From Tethya wilhelma (Eukaryota > Porifera > Demospongiae > Tethyida > Tethyidae), in the NCBI GenBank assembly GCA_964030475.1, contig CAXIPT010000001.1:2420449-2484448 (forward strand): a stretch of DNA of 64,000 nt. Reading direction: 5' to 3'. Shown here piece by piece: positions 55,282 to 64,000 of this stretch. How positions within the stretch are numbered: the stretch's first letter is position 1; each line of letters opens with the position of its first letter. The notes under the pieces are model-generated. The model was not told the DNA's origin. It saw nothing but the letters and a program-made list of their open reading frames with translations, and did not search any database. The position numbers and the translations under genes were made by a program.

Positions 55282-57145
55282 TTAAGATGACATGAAATTC
55301 CACGGAATCTTTATTATTCCATCGCTTGAAACGGCATAATATGTACACAAACACACACAATGCCCATCCAAGTTTATTGGACTCTGAGGTGAAGGGTCCT
55401 TTATTGCCAGTTTCAACAGTTGGTGGCAACCACTGAGGGCCTGTGCATCTGTAATGGTTGGCTTCCACGTCAGAGAGAACAGACCGAGAGTTTTCTGGCA
55501 TTCTTCCAAAGCTTGGCTTACTTCCATTACTGACCTACAATAGGAACACCACAATACATAGCGGACAATTATCTTAATGCACTAATGAGCCGTGTTTGTA
55601 TGTATAGCTACCTTTCGTGAGCATCTCTCCTCTCTTTGATCTTAGCTTCATTCACTTGCACAAATTCCAACAACTCATCTACCCGGCATGACGAAGGGAT
55701 GACAACTGTTCCATTTTCAGCAACTAATGGACCATCACATGCTTCACATGGCCTAAAATATATAGACATACCAACTTATTAAGTTATTTTAACCACACAG
55801 TTTGTCAATCTAGCTTGACTCACATAAGCATTATAGTAGTCGAGCTTCTACTGCTGTCATCAATGGCTGGGTCAGAATGCAGATGGTGCTTGAGATAGCT
55901 GGCAAGTAATGCTTCGTATTCTTGAGGAGAAACACAACTAGGTCTTTCAAACTTCTCGACTAAGAGAGTGTTTTCAAGTTGCTTCTCTAAAATTGTGATT
56001 TCTTTGAGTGCTGCCAACTCTTTCTTGACATGTTGAAAGAACTGCATGCAATGAAAAACACTCCATCATCAGGCAGCTAGCTGTGAAACATGCAATCAAA
56101 CATACCCGAATCCACTGTTGGAGTGTCTGCTCACAGTTCAAGTGCACACATGAATTCACATCCACAAAGTTTTTGAAGCCCAAGCAAACAGTGACATTTC
56201 TCCCATAGTCCTCCAGCAACGATTCGACCTCGGGGTGTCCCAACAGTTCCTTAAGTGCCTGCAAGTGGCCTCTGAGAGTGGAAGCTGTCCATTCTACATC
56301 TGTTCTTACACCATCAACTCGATAACACCGGCATATCTCTTCACGGAGAATTTGGTTCTCCTTCCTTAGGTGAAGACTTGAAGCAGAGTTGGACTCTGCA
56401 ACTTTGATGTTAGTCTCAAGCCACTGTTTGAAATTAATTGATTCTTGATGCATAGAATATCGCTTCGAAACATTTTTCTCAAACATTGTTTCGAAATCAG
56501 GGTAGTCTCGATCTTCTTCATCACTACTAGTGACATGAGAGTTTTGCTTTGAGTGCTGGTGGTATGCAGATAAAATGTGATCTTGTAGCTGGTCTGATGT
56601 TTTAATCTTAGCAAGCTTTGTCCTGGTGGTGCTGCTGATGTGAGTGGACAGCTCACACGATTCCAGTATGTCATGAACAGCTGAGCCCACTGACTGAGCA
56701 CTAAGAGATATTCCAACTGTATTGGGTGTACTACTACCTAGAGAAAGATAAATTTATATACATGTACAATAACACTTTTTTTTCAAATAATTTGTCTTTC
56801 TAAAGATACAAATTTATGGTCTGCATGCTGTGCCACAGATCTACCTTTGCTTGTTACGTGATCATATTTTGGATGAATGAAAAATGTGAGATTAAGAGGT
56901 TTTGGTTTTCTTGCTGGTGTTCTTTGTACGGCTTGATCTTGATCTTCAAGAGCATCAAGGTAGGAGTTGAGCTTCTTCAAGGAGTCCTCATTTACCGCCT
57001 TTTCCTTTGGAAACCGAGAGAAGAGATCAGGGTGAACTGCCAAGTAGAATGGACTGAGAGCTCTCAGAGCTTCAGATGATGTCAGAACATGATTAGAAGG
57101 GCCGTGTAGCAGCCTAGACACATGATTTATAGACATTAATAGCAT
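55282..57145 (-). CDS. TCAIM: TCAIM-like protein (T-cell activation inhibitor, mitochondrial)
   Basis: Exons 56845-57145, 56106-56737, 55824-56041, 55612-55752 and 55282-55534, all in phase. The first exon carries the family signature ALRALSPFYLAVHPDLFSRFP and LKKLNSYLDALED (DUF4460). The second has the long coiled middle part (LRKENQILREEICRCY). The last encodes YYAVSSDGIIKIPWNF, matching the C-terminus of vertebrate TCAIM. In mammals the protein is mitochondrial and affects metabolism and T-cell activation; a general mitochondrial role is likely in an animal without T cells. The short start MLLMSINHVSRLLHG fits a mitochondrial leader. Confidence 0.85.
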
Positions 57146-57489
57146 GTGAATGTCTAAAATACATGTGTTGTGTCATGTTTTCAGTGACAAGAATTACAAT
57201 ATACCTGCATATGTGGCTCCTACATAAGTTGGTTATTGTTGTGTAGACTCTTTGTCCTAGAATCCACTGTCGCATAGCTAGGCCACTATTTTATGTTGAC
57301 ACTGATCATGATGACCATAATAATTTTTTGCAAATTACTGGAAATGGTCGTCAACCCCTAACAAATCTGCCCATTTCTGAAACATGCACACTAAAATTAA
57401 TGATGGTAAACAATGCATTCTTTCAAGCATATATAGAACAGAAAATGCTGGTCAAAAAAAGGTACCCTAATAATAATGAAGCTATGTGT

Positions 57490-59056
57490 CTATTTCTTGG
57501 TTGTAGTTTTCTTCCTTGGAGACGCTCGAGGACTTTTCTCTGAGGGAAAACAAAAGGCAAGAGTATCACAAATGCTTCAAAAACAACTCTTGTTCACAAA
57601 GTGTTGTGTGATGTGATTCAGTGTGTGCTTTTTGTCAGCTGCCCACATGCATACACAAGGAGTATACACATGCATTTAGCAGCCTCTGTCCTCATGAGTG
57701 ACAGTATCTGGACCCCTGCACGACTCATCACTACCACATACAATACACGGGGAGAACTCAAAAAAAAAAACCTACTTAGTAGCTGGGATTCAAGAACCAG
57801 CCAAACAAAGCTTTGAAACAAAAATGCTATTGCCAACTGAACTATCATTAACAATAACAGCAGTTCTTACTTGGGATAGCTCCTTCTGGTAACCATTGGT
57901 AGTCAATATCATCCTTTCCTTGTGTGCCAGTCTCAATAGGCTTCTTCACAGACGAACGACCACCCTGCACCAACAGCAAGTAGCGAGCACATCAATAACA
58001 GCTCCTTAACACCTTTTTAGGCGTTCATGAACTAAAACCCCACTTACTCTTCTGACTGTTGTGTACACATAGTGGACTATGAACATCAGAAGGGAGATAC
58101 CAGACACCATGAACACATACATGAAAAATCTACAGATGAGAGAAAGAAGAAAGAAGGCATGAACAAATCCAACATTGCCAGTTTTACTGAGGTATGACAT
58201 ACGTACGTACGTTTCACCATCATATCCTTCCTCATACTCCACTATATTGACTGTGTCGTTGAACACTGCATTCTTAAACAAATTTCCTTCCTACAAACAC
58301 CAGTTGCATTCAAGTAAGTGTCACTCACTCACACACATCACTCTATGCATCACACAAACAAGCTTACAGTGTCTTTGTAGTGGATGTTTAGTTGAAATCC
58401 AAACGCCCTGGCATAGAAAGATTCACTGGGGACAAAGTTGTAGTCAAAGGAGACCTACAGACCACACCATGTGTTTAAACAATGTGCAAGAGACGTCTAC
58501 TCCAACAGTCACAACAAATAAACAGAACACACCGACTGACCGACCTACCTGTGTATCTGGTTTGACATAAGTCTCGTAGTAGACCATTGAGAACTGGAGA
58601 AAAGAAAATACACTTGACACACACGCATCTAAACATAAACCATTGCATTGAGTGTGCGTGTGTGTGTGTTTCAATTTTCCTCATAATAAGGCATCACTTG
58701 TCCGTCGTGTGACCAGGTCTCCCTACCAACAACACAAAACCAAAAGGTTTCAAAACATGGTTGGGCTTCCCAGTCATTAGGCATCACATTTTAAATCATC
58801 AGAAAATCAAGCACACAATACAACACGTACATGTGGAATTAACAGGAGAAAATTAATAAAAAGGTGACATATTATGTTACCTTGATCAGAGGCATTGGTG
58901 CTTACATTTTGAATAAAGTAGCTGAAGTCTTGAGGATATCTGAAGGACCCCTCAATCCCAGTCACAATGAACTCACTGTTCCAGTGATTGGTAAAACCAA
59001 TAAGAGTGTTCACCACCTCTCCAGCAATGAATTCTGGTGAAAACAAAACACCACAC

Positions 59057-59117
<61 letters not shown>

Positions 59118-60167
59118 TACCCACCATTGTTCTCTCTGTTGGTGAAGATGTGCACGGTAGAGGCGTCAGGATGTGGTCCAACCACTTCCTCCTCCTCCTC
59201 TTCCTCTTCATCCAGCACAGCACCTTCATCCTGGGACAGAGACAAGACACTTTGATCTTCTCAGAATCAGTAAACAGACGGAATCAGATACAATATCTGG
59301 CTAAGAGACCAAGCAGAGCACTTGCAATCAAAAGTATTTGTAGTGATACTAGAGTTAGTAATTTCTTTCAAAGTAATGAACAGTTCTCCCTATGCCTCTG
59401 TACAGTTTGACCAATAGCTCAATAGACTAGTTGACACACTGAAGGGGTAAAACTACAAGTGCTCCACAGAATTCTCCCTCACATACATGCATACATACAG
59501 TACACACCACATACACACACCTCGTCATCATCACCAGCCTCTTCCTCCGAGTCCGGTACCGTGACCGTCTCTTCTTCCTGTCCTTCTTCCTCATCGTCCA
59601 CTTCAAGCTCCTCATCATCTTCACCCTCCACCACATCACCTTCTTGGGCTGACACTACACAAGGACCTAGAGAGAGAGAGAGAGAGAGAGAGATCATCAT
59701 TAATGTAGATGTAGCTATACTTCGATGGAAAGTAATGAGTCGTCACATTGCTGTGATTCACAGGTGGTAGCCTCAGACAGGTTCTAGTTGTAATCATCAT
59801 TCTTGACAAATGCAAACCAAGCAAGAGGGCCAAAGTAACTGCACACAAGACTAAAGTTGTCTCTCATCTTTGCAATCCGGTAAGAACTACTCAGTTCACA
59901 GAGACAAAAACACAACCCGCTGGTATGCAGCAGCTTACAAGCTAAAACAAGCAAACAAGACTATTTGACCATTGCTTAGTTCAAACTTGCACAAGAACAG
60001 TCAACCCAAATGCCTAAATTACATCATGGACCACCAAAACACGTAATACCGTGTTGCTACAGTTGCAGTAACAGTTGCACAGCAGATTTACCTGACAGGT
60101 GTAATAATGGGGTCAGTATAAGACCCAGCAGTAAAAGGCGACAAATTCTTATTGACAGTCTTGCCAT
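57490..60167 (-). CDS. SSR1: SSR1 (translocon-associated protein alpha, TRAP-alpha)
   Basis: Type I ER membrane protein of the TRAP complex at the Sec61 channel. Exons from 60092-60167 (signal MARLSIRICRLLLLGLIL) to 57490-57541 (KSPRASPRKKTT, stop). The acidic stretch (about 59530-59670: VEGEDDEELEVDDEEEG) is followed by the lumenal domain: GFTNHWNSEFIVTGIEGSF, YPQDFSYFIQN, FVPSESFYARAFGFQL, AVFNDTVNIVEYEEGYDGET. Then comes one TM helix (YVFMVSGISLLMFIVHYVY) and a basic cytoplasmic tail (DIDYQWLPEG). Order and wording match SSR1. A long GA run (59061-59114) and a GAGA stretch near 59670 lie in introns. Confidence 0.93.
59061..59114. repeat. GA/CT microsatellite in an SSR1 intron
   Basis: About 54 bp of GA dinucleotides directly before an exon acceptor on the minus strand. 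Confidence 0.95.
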
Positions 60168-60463
60168 GGCTTGTCTTGTCCCTTCTCCTGTCAAATAACA
60201 CATACAATGAATACACTGGTACATTCTTGACTCTTGCACGAACGTTACCTTGGCGGATTTCAGTGGATACTTCAAACAAGGTAGTGTCAAAACAAGGGCT
60301 CTTTGTCTTTCCACATGGACGAAAATATTACTTGAAGTTCGTTTATTTAGAGCGTAGATAATATTATGTTTGCTGATTCAGCAAAAAACGAAACTGTGCA
60401 TTATTTGGAAAAAGACACAGCATTTATTCCCCAGCGTCATTGGCAGTGATCCATTAATACAAG
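60168..60463. promoter_or_regulatory. Divergent promoter, SSR1 / LENG1
   Basis: 296 bp between the two start codons, with short introns possible in the untranslated leaders. Compatible with a shared bidirectional promoter. Confidence 0.55.
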
Positions 60464-62170
60464 ATGAATATATTACCCAAGAAAAGGTTAGTAAGATTAC
60501 CTATCTTGTAAATTTGTATGTAAATCATCTCCTTTGTGCTTTGTACAGTTGGCATGTCCTTTCAAAGAAAAACATTGATAGAGTTAGAAAAGATGAGGCT
60601 GAGGCTAAAGCTCAAGAAGAAGAGAAACAAAGGAGAGCTGAAATTGCTGTAGGTTTGCATTCACTGTAATTAGCCTCATTATAAGCAATTGTCATATCTT
60701 ATGATGTATGAGTACAGCAACATGGAGCGGTATAGTCTGGCTGGCCAGCCCCGTGTGAAGAGTCTGGCCAGCCAGACTACGAGTGGTACTGTGCACTATA
60801 ACTAGTAACCAGATCTGTATTATGGATATCTTGGATAATCAATTACATAATCTAAACCCCTTAACACATAGAGTGATGGGCGGGGTTTCCGGACAGCGTT
60901 TGCGGACAATTTGACAATTGTACTAGTCTTGCTAGTGATACACAAGTTTCAGTTAGTGATACACTTGTTTCGCTAGCCAGCCCACACATATGTGTACCTT
61001 GTGCGAGGTCTGGCTGACTAAAACTTCTACAATTGTCAAGTTGTCCGAAAAAACTAACGCTGTCTGGAACCCCCGCCCATTACTCTACATGCTAATCTTA
61101 TTGCCTTAGGAGAGAGAGGCTAGATTAGAGTTGATGAGAAGAAGAGTTCGTCAGAGGGAGGGCTATGATGATGATGATGATGGCAATGCAGTGGAGCCAA
61201 CTAGCAAGGAGAGCCAACCACCAACAGATGAACCAACACAACATATAAACTTCTTTCAAGATGTCAAGAAAGGGGTAAGAATGTTACAAACCTGCATGCT
61301 CGGTTTTGCTAGCCAAGCGGGTATGATTTGCAGCAATGTCATGTTTGTTATGTTAGGTGGGCCTCCAGTCCACTAATGAGGAACATGAAGCTGAACAAAA
61401 AGCCGATCAGGAAAAACTGGAGAAGAGAATTGGACTCCTAAATTATTTGGTGGACAAAGACAGTAAGTTTGTCCCCTTTTCATAGAGCATGAGTTTGTGT
61501 GCCTTGACAAGGTGGCCGAGTGGTTAAGGCGATGGACTGCTAATCCATTGTGCTCTGCACGCGTGGGTTCGAATCCCATCCTTGTCGACTTTTTTTTTTT
61601 CATCTCTCCTACTAGAATCTGAAGATCCCTGGTATGTTCGACACAAGAGTAGTGAAGAGAGTGCTAAATCAAGACGAAGAAAAGAGAGAATGGATCCACT
61701 AAATGACATGAAGCATTTTATTGAAGCAAAGAGAAAGTGTACAGAACAAACTCCAGATCGGCCACCATTGCTGTCATCTGCAAGTGCTTACAAGTCACTA
61801 AGCTCTAGTAGTAGAACTGAACGTAGACAACTCATAGAAACAGTAATGGAAGATAAAGGAAAATCTAAGAAACACAAAAAGCACAAGAGTAAATCCAAGA
61901 GCAAGGAGAAGGAAAAGGAGCTTGAAGAGATGAGGAGAAAGAGAAGACAAAGAGAGGAAGCAGAACGAGCTAGAACTGAGGCAATGTTGAGGCAGCACTA
62001 TGGTGAAGGTGGGGGACAGGAAAAGACAACTAGTGGTCCTCAAATGGTTGAAGAAATGCCTGGGAGGTGAGTAGCATGCAACTACATAGGTGCTGCTTCT
62101 TTGATTATTCTTCTCTTTCAATAGATACAACAGTCAGTTTAACCCCCATCTGGCAAGACACAGTCACTAG
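60464..62170 (+). CDS. LENG1: LENG1 (leukocyte receptor cluster member 1; spliceosome-associated)
   Basis: Small nuclear protein found with splicing factors. Exons 60464-60486 (MNILPKK), 60549-60648 (SWHVLSKKNIDRVRKDEAEA), 61110-61274, 61369-61462, 61616-62066 and 62125-62170 (YNSQFNPHLARHSH, stop). Phases agree, and the N-terminal MNILPKKSWHV and C-terminal RYNSQFNP blocks are the family's hallmarks. The middle is lysine/glutamate-rich (KSKKHKKHKSKSKSKEKEKE), as in the vertebrate protein. Intron 4 holds a complete tRNA gene, intron 2 a palindromic MITE. Confidence 0.92.
60733..60779. repeat. 47-bp snap-back repeat TAGTCTGGCTGGCCAG...CTGGCCAGCCAGACTA
   Basis: Perfect 16-bp inverted ends around a 15-bp core in LENG1 intron 2. 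Confidence 0.85.
60871..61085. mobile_element. 215-bp palindromic MITE in LENG1 intron 2
   Basis: GAGTGATGGGCGGGG...GGACAGCGTTTGCGGACAA is mirrored at the right end by TTGTCCG...ACGCTGTC...CCCGCCCATTACTC. The arms also contain ACAATTGT. No coding capacity. Confidence 0.8.
61506..61587 (+). tRNA. tRNA-Ser (anticodon GCT), intronic
   Basis: 82 nt. Acceptor GACAAGG pairs with CCTTGTC. The D-arm has GGCCGAGTGGTTAAGGC (A box), the anticodon arm ATGGA-CTGCTAA-TCCAT reads codons AGC/AGT, a long variable arm follows, and the T-arm GTGGGTTCGAATCCCAT (B box) is perfect. A run of T follows at 61591-61600. It is in the same orientation as the host gene LENG1. Anticodon and long variable arm agree with serine. 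Confidence 0.97.
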
Positions 62171-62201
62171 TGGCATTTATATCTGCTTCTGTTTCTTATG
62201 T

Positions 62202-62435
62202 TCACTCTGAAAGTTGCAATTTATTGGACCCTACTAGTGGTACACCTTTGCCAAACCATTGAGAGAAGTTAATTTGTTCTTCAGGTGTACAATTTGGTAG
62301 TGTTAACTGCTGTAATACGATAAGGCTTTCTGATGATAAAATTGCTGCTAATGTTTGAACTTCTATGAAGTTTAAAGTTGGGGATTCATGTGGGAATAAC
62401 TGCATGGTGCAATAAAGGGTTATATATCCAGACAA
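62202..62435 (-). CDS. Orphan exon-like open frame on the minus strand
   Basis: Preceded by an acceptor-like CCATGCAG, it reads LFPHESPTLNFIEVQTLAA and ends FGKGVPLVGSNKLQLSE-stop. Composition is protein-like, but no partner exon was found and both neighbours are on the plus strand. Could be a gene fragment or chance. Confidence 0.25.
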   Translation of the reverse strand: MSGYITLYCTMQLFPHESPTLNFIEVQTLAAILSSESLIVLQQLTLPNCTPEEQINFSQWFGKGVPLVGSNKLQLSE

Positions 62436-62527
62436 TCACAGAACTGACACCAGGTGTGCATATTACATAAACAACATGATAAAAAAAAATTCGACAGCCA
62501 GAAGTGATTGATGCATGTGCAGCAAGA

Positions 62528-64000
62528 ATGAACCGTTCTGCAAAGAGGTCAAAGAAATGGAAATCAAAAAAGTCAACAAAAGAACAGAAGAGGGTCTCAC
62601 AGCAGAGTCTTCCTGAACCTGAGCCTCCTGTGTTTGAGCCTTATCACGAGTATGATGTAGAGGCTGAGAAGAGTGTAATCGTTTACAACTTTGAAATAGC
62701 TGCCAAGCTGAAAAAGATTGCAGCAAAAATTGAAGATGTATGTATTATATCCAGCATATATAATGTTCATGTGCCAATTATAATGATAGTGTTCTTTAAC
62801 AGGCTCTGGATGAGCTAGATTCAACTGGTTTTTCAAATGAAGATGTTGACTTTGTAAGGATTGTGTATACTAGAGCTTTGAGTCTTAATCGTTAAAGATG
62901 GTAGGTTTCCACATACAATTTATCAATGTAGCAACAAAAGGAGCTGAAGAGGAGGCTCTCAGATGTTAATCATATGCACCTGAATAGAGATGAAGTGAGT
63001 AAATTAATCTAAGGAGTGTATTCTAATGCTAATCATGAGACATCCATTTTACTTACAGATGCTCACTGAACTGAATGAGGTAAATCACACAATTGTTATA
63101 GCTGCATGTTTCAGATTGAATTTTCTCCCTGCACAGTCATTTACAGAGCAAATGCACATTCTCCATAGATATGTACAGGTAAGTGTACCCAACAGCTGCA
63201 TGTGCATTAACATTGCTTACCATAATTATTATAAACCAGCCGCTGAAAGAAAAACTGACAGAGAGTGATATTGCTCATGTGTAAGGATATTGCATTCAAC
63301 CATTTGTGTGTGTGTGTGTTACGATATGTTTTTTCTTAGCTCAGAATCAGTTGTGTCCAAAGCAAATGGCCTACTACTTCAAGATCTCCACATCACCGTA
63401 GAGAGGCTGGCAAACAAGCTGAGTGTGATGGATTTACCCCATCACAGTCCCAGTGAGGAGCATGTCCACACATTGGCATCCAGAGAGGACCAAAGAGATG
63501 GGCTCATTCATCATCAGGAGAGAGAGAGCATGGAAACAAGGTCACAAGGAAGCAGGTTGATCTCAAACAACACACACATAGCAGCCGCTTTTAGTGAGCA
63601 AGAAAGAGAGGAGGCCCACCCGCAGCAGCACCACACACACTACAAGACACATGGAGACTCTGACACACCTCTGGTGTCAGCTCCATCAGATCTTCAATCA
63701 GCTGGAGAATCAATGGAAGCAGGCTCATTGCACAGAGGGCATCGAGACACAATGGACGTGGTGCTCTTACGAAGAATAATAGTGTCCTCAAATTGGAACA
63801 CACTTCTGAGGAATCTTAATGGATTCCAGAAGTACTGGAGCAAAGACTTTGAAATTCTCAAAGGTGTACTTATTACGGTAGGTTGTTTTGTATAAGCAAG
63901 TTAAAATGAAGTGAAAATCATTTTCTTTCAATAATACACAATTGCAGAAGGAGTCAATGCTTGAAGAGATCATAACTGAACAACTAGACAGAGCTATTAA
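62528..64000 (+). CDS. Unrecognised coiled-coil protein, 3' end beyond window
   Basis: Exons 62528-62737 (N-terminus taken at MNRSAKRSKKWKSKKS; an upstream exon is possible because AG precedes PEVIDAC at about 62498), 62803-62853, 62932-62994, 63059-63079, 63137-63178, 63240-63280, 63340-63877 and 63948 onward. Phases agree. The first part is basic, then helical/heptad-like sequence (AKLKKIAAKIED, LKRRLSDVNHMHLNRDEMLTELNE) and a His/Ser-rich low-complexity linker in the 63340 exon. No family recognised. Confidence 0.75.

Overview
The window is nuclear DNA from an animal. Almost every gene is split by short GT-AG introns, and the products are metazoan: STRAP, MARCH6, NECAB, SLC6, SSR1, TCAIM, CTU2 and LENG1. 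The compact layout, the many CA/GT microsatellites with assembly gaps inside them, and a CARD-CARD-NACHT-LRR receptor fit an early-branching marine animal. A demosponge such as Amphimedon is my best guess, but this is inference.

Layout, left to right: the 3' end of a membrane protein with an ITAM-like tail (1-1158, +); STRAP (1405-8257, -), carrying a 1.66-kb tandem duplication and a cluster of five small RNA genes that I identify as Y RNAs; an unrecognised multi-pass membrane protein (8590-11273, -); the 3' half of a lipoxygenase gene (12059-13607, -) abutting a 5'-truncated MARCH6 ubiquitin ligase gene (13630-20351, +); a WD40/zinc-ribbon gene (20769-24352, -) with an intronless MIF4G gene (22058-22885, +) inside one intron; three tandem copies of a PDPR/dimethylglycine-dehydrogenase-family flavoprotein gene (24585-35441, +), one intact-looking, one broken and one with an in-frame loss of four exons; NECAB (35623-37752, +); an NLR-type immune receptor gene with one in-frame TGA (38010-42335, +); a small GYGGFVP-motif protein gene (42454-43628, +); CTU2 (43759-46581, -); a single-exon PLP-dependent decarboxylase (47517-49415, +); an SLC6 transporter (49927-53248, -); an intronless secreted/membrane protein (53526-54872, +); TCAIM (55282-57145, -); SSR1/TRAP-alpha (57490-60167, -); LENG1 (60464-62170, +) with an intronic tRNA-Ser; and an unrecognised coiled-coil gene running off the end (62528-64000, +).

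The most interesting find is the Y RNA cluster on the minus strand in STRAP. Five genes (four distinct sequences) each have a hairpin with GTGGTCCGGACAG at the 5' end, a GTTATCT loop motif, TTTGACCAC at the 3' end, then a T-run. Each has TATAAATA ending about 24-26 bp upstream and a conserved AACCCAACT block about 60-68 bp upstream, which is the layout of type-3 RNA polymerase III (U6-like) promoters.

The genes do not form one pathway. Several pairs share short divergent promoters (SLC6 with the 53526 gene, SSR1 with LENG1). Introns and spacers hold many short palindromic (MITE-like) insertions, several ending in TAGYCT...AGRCTA.
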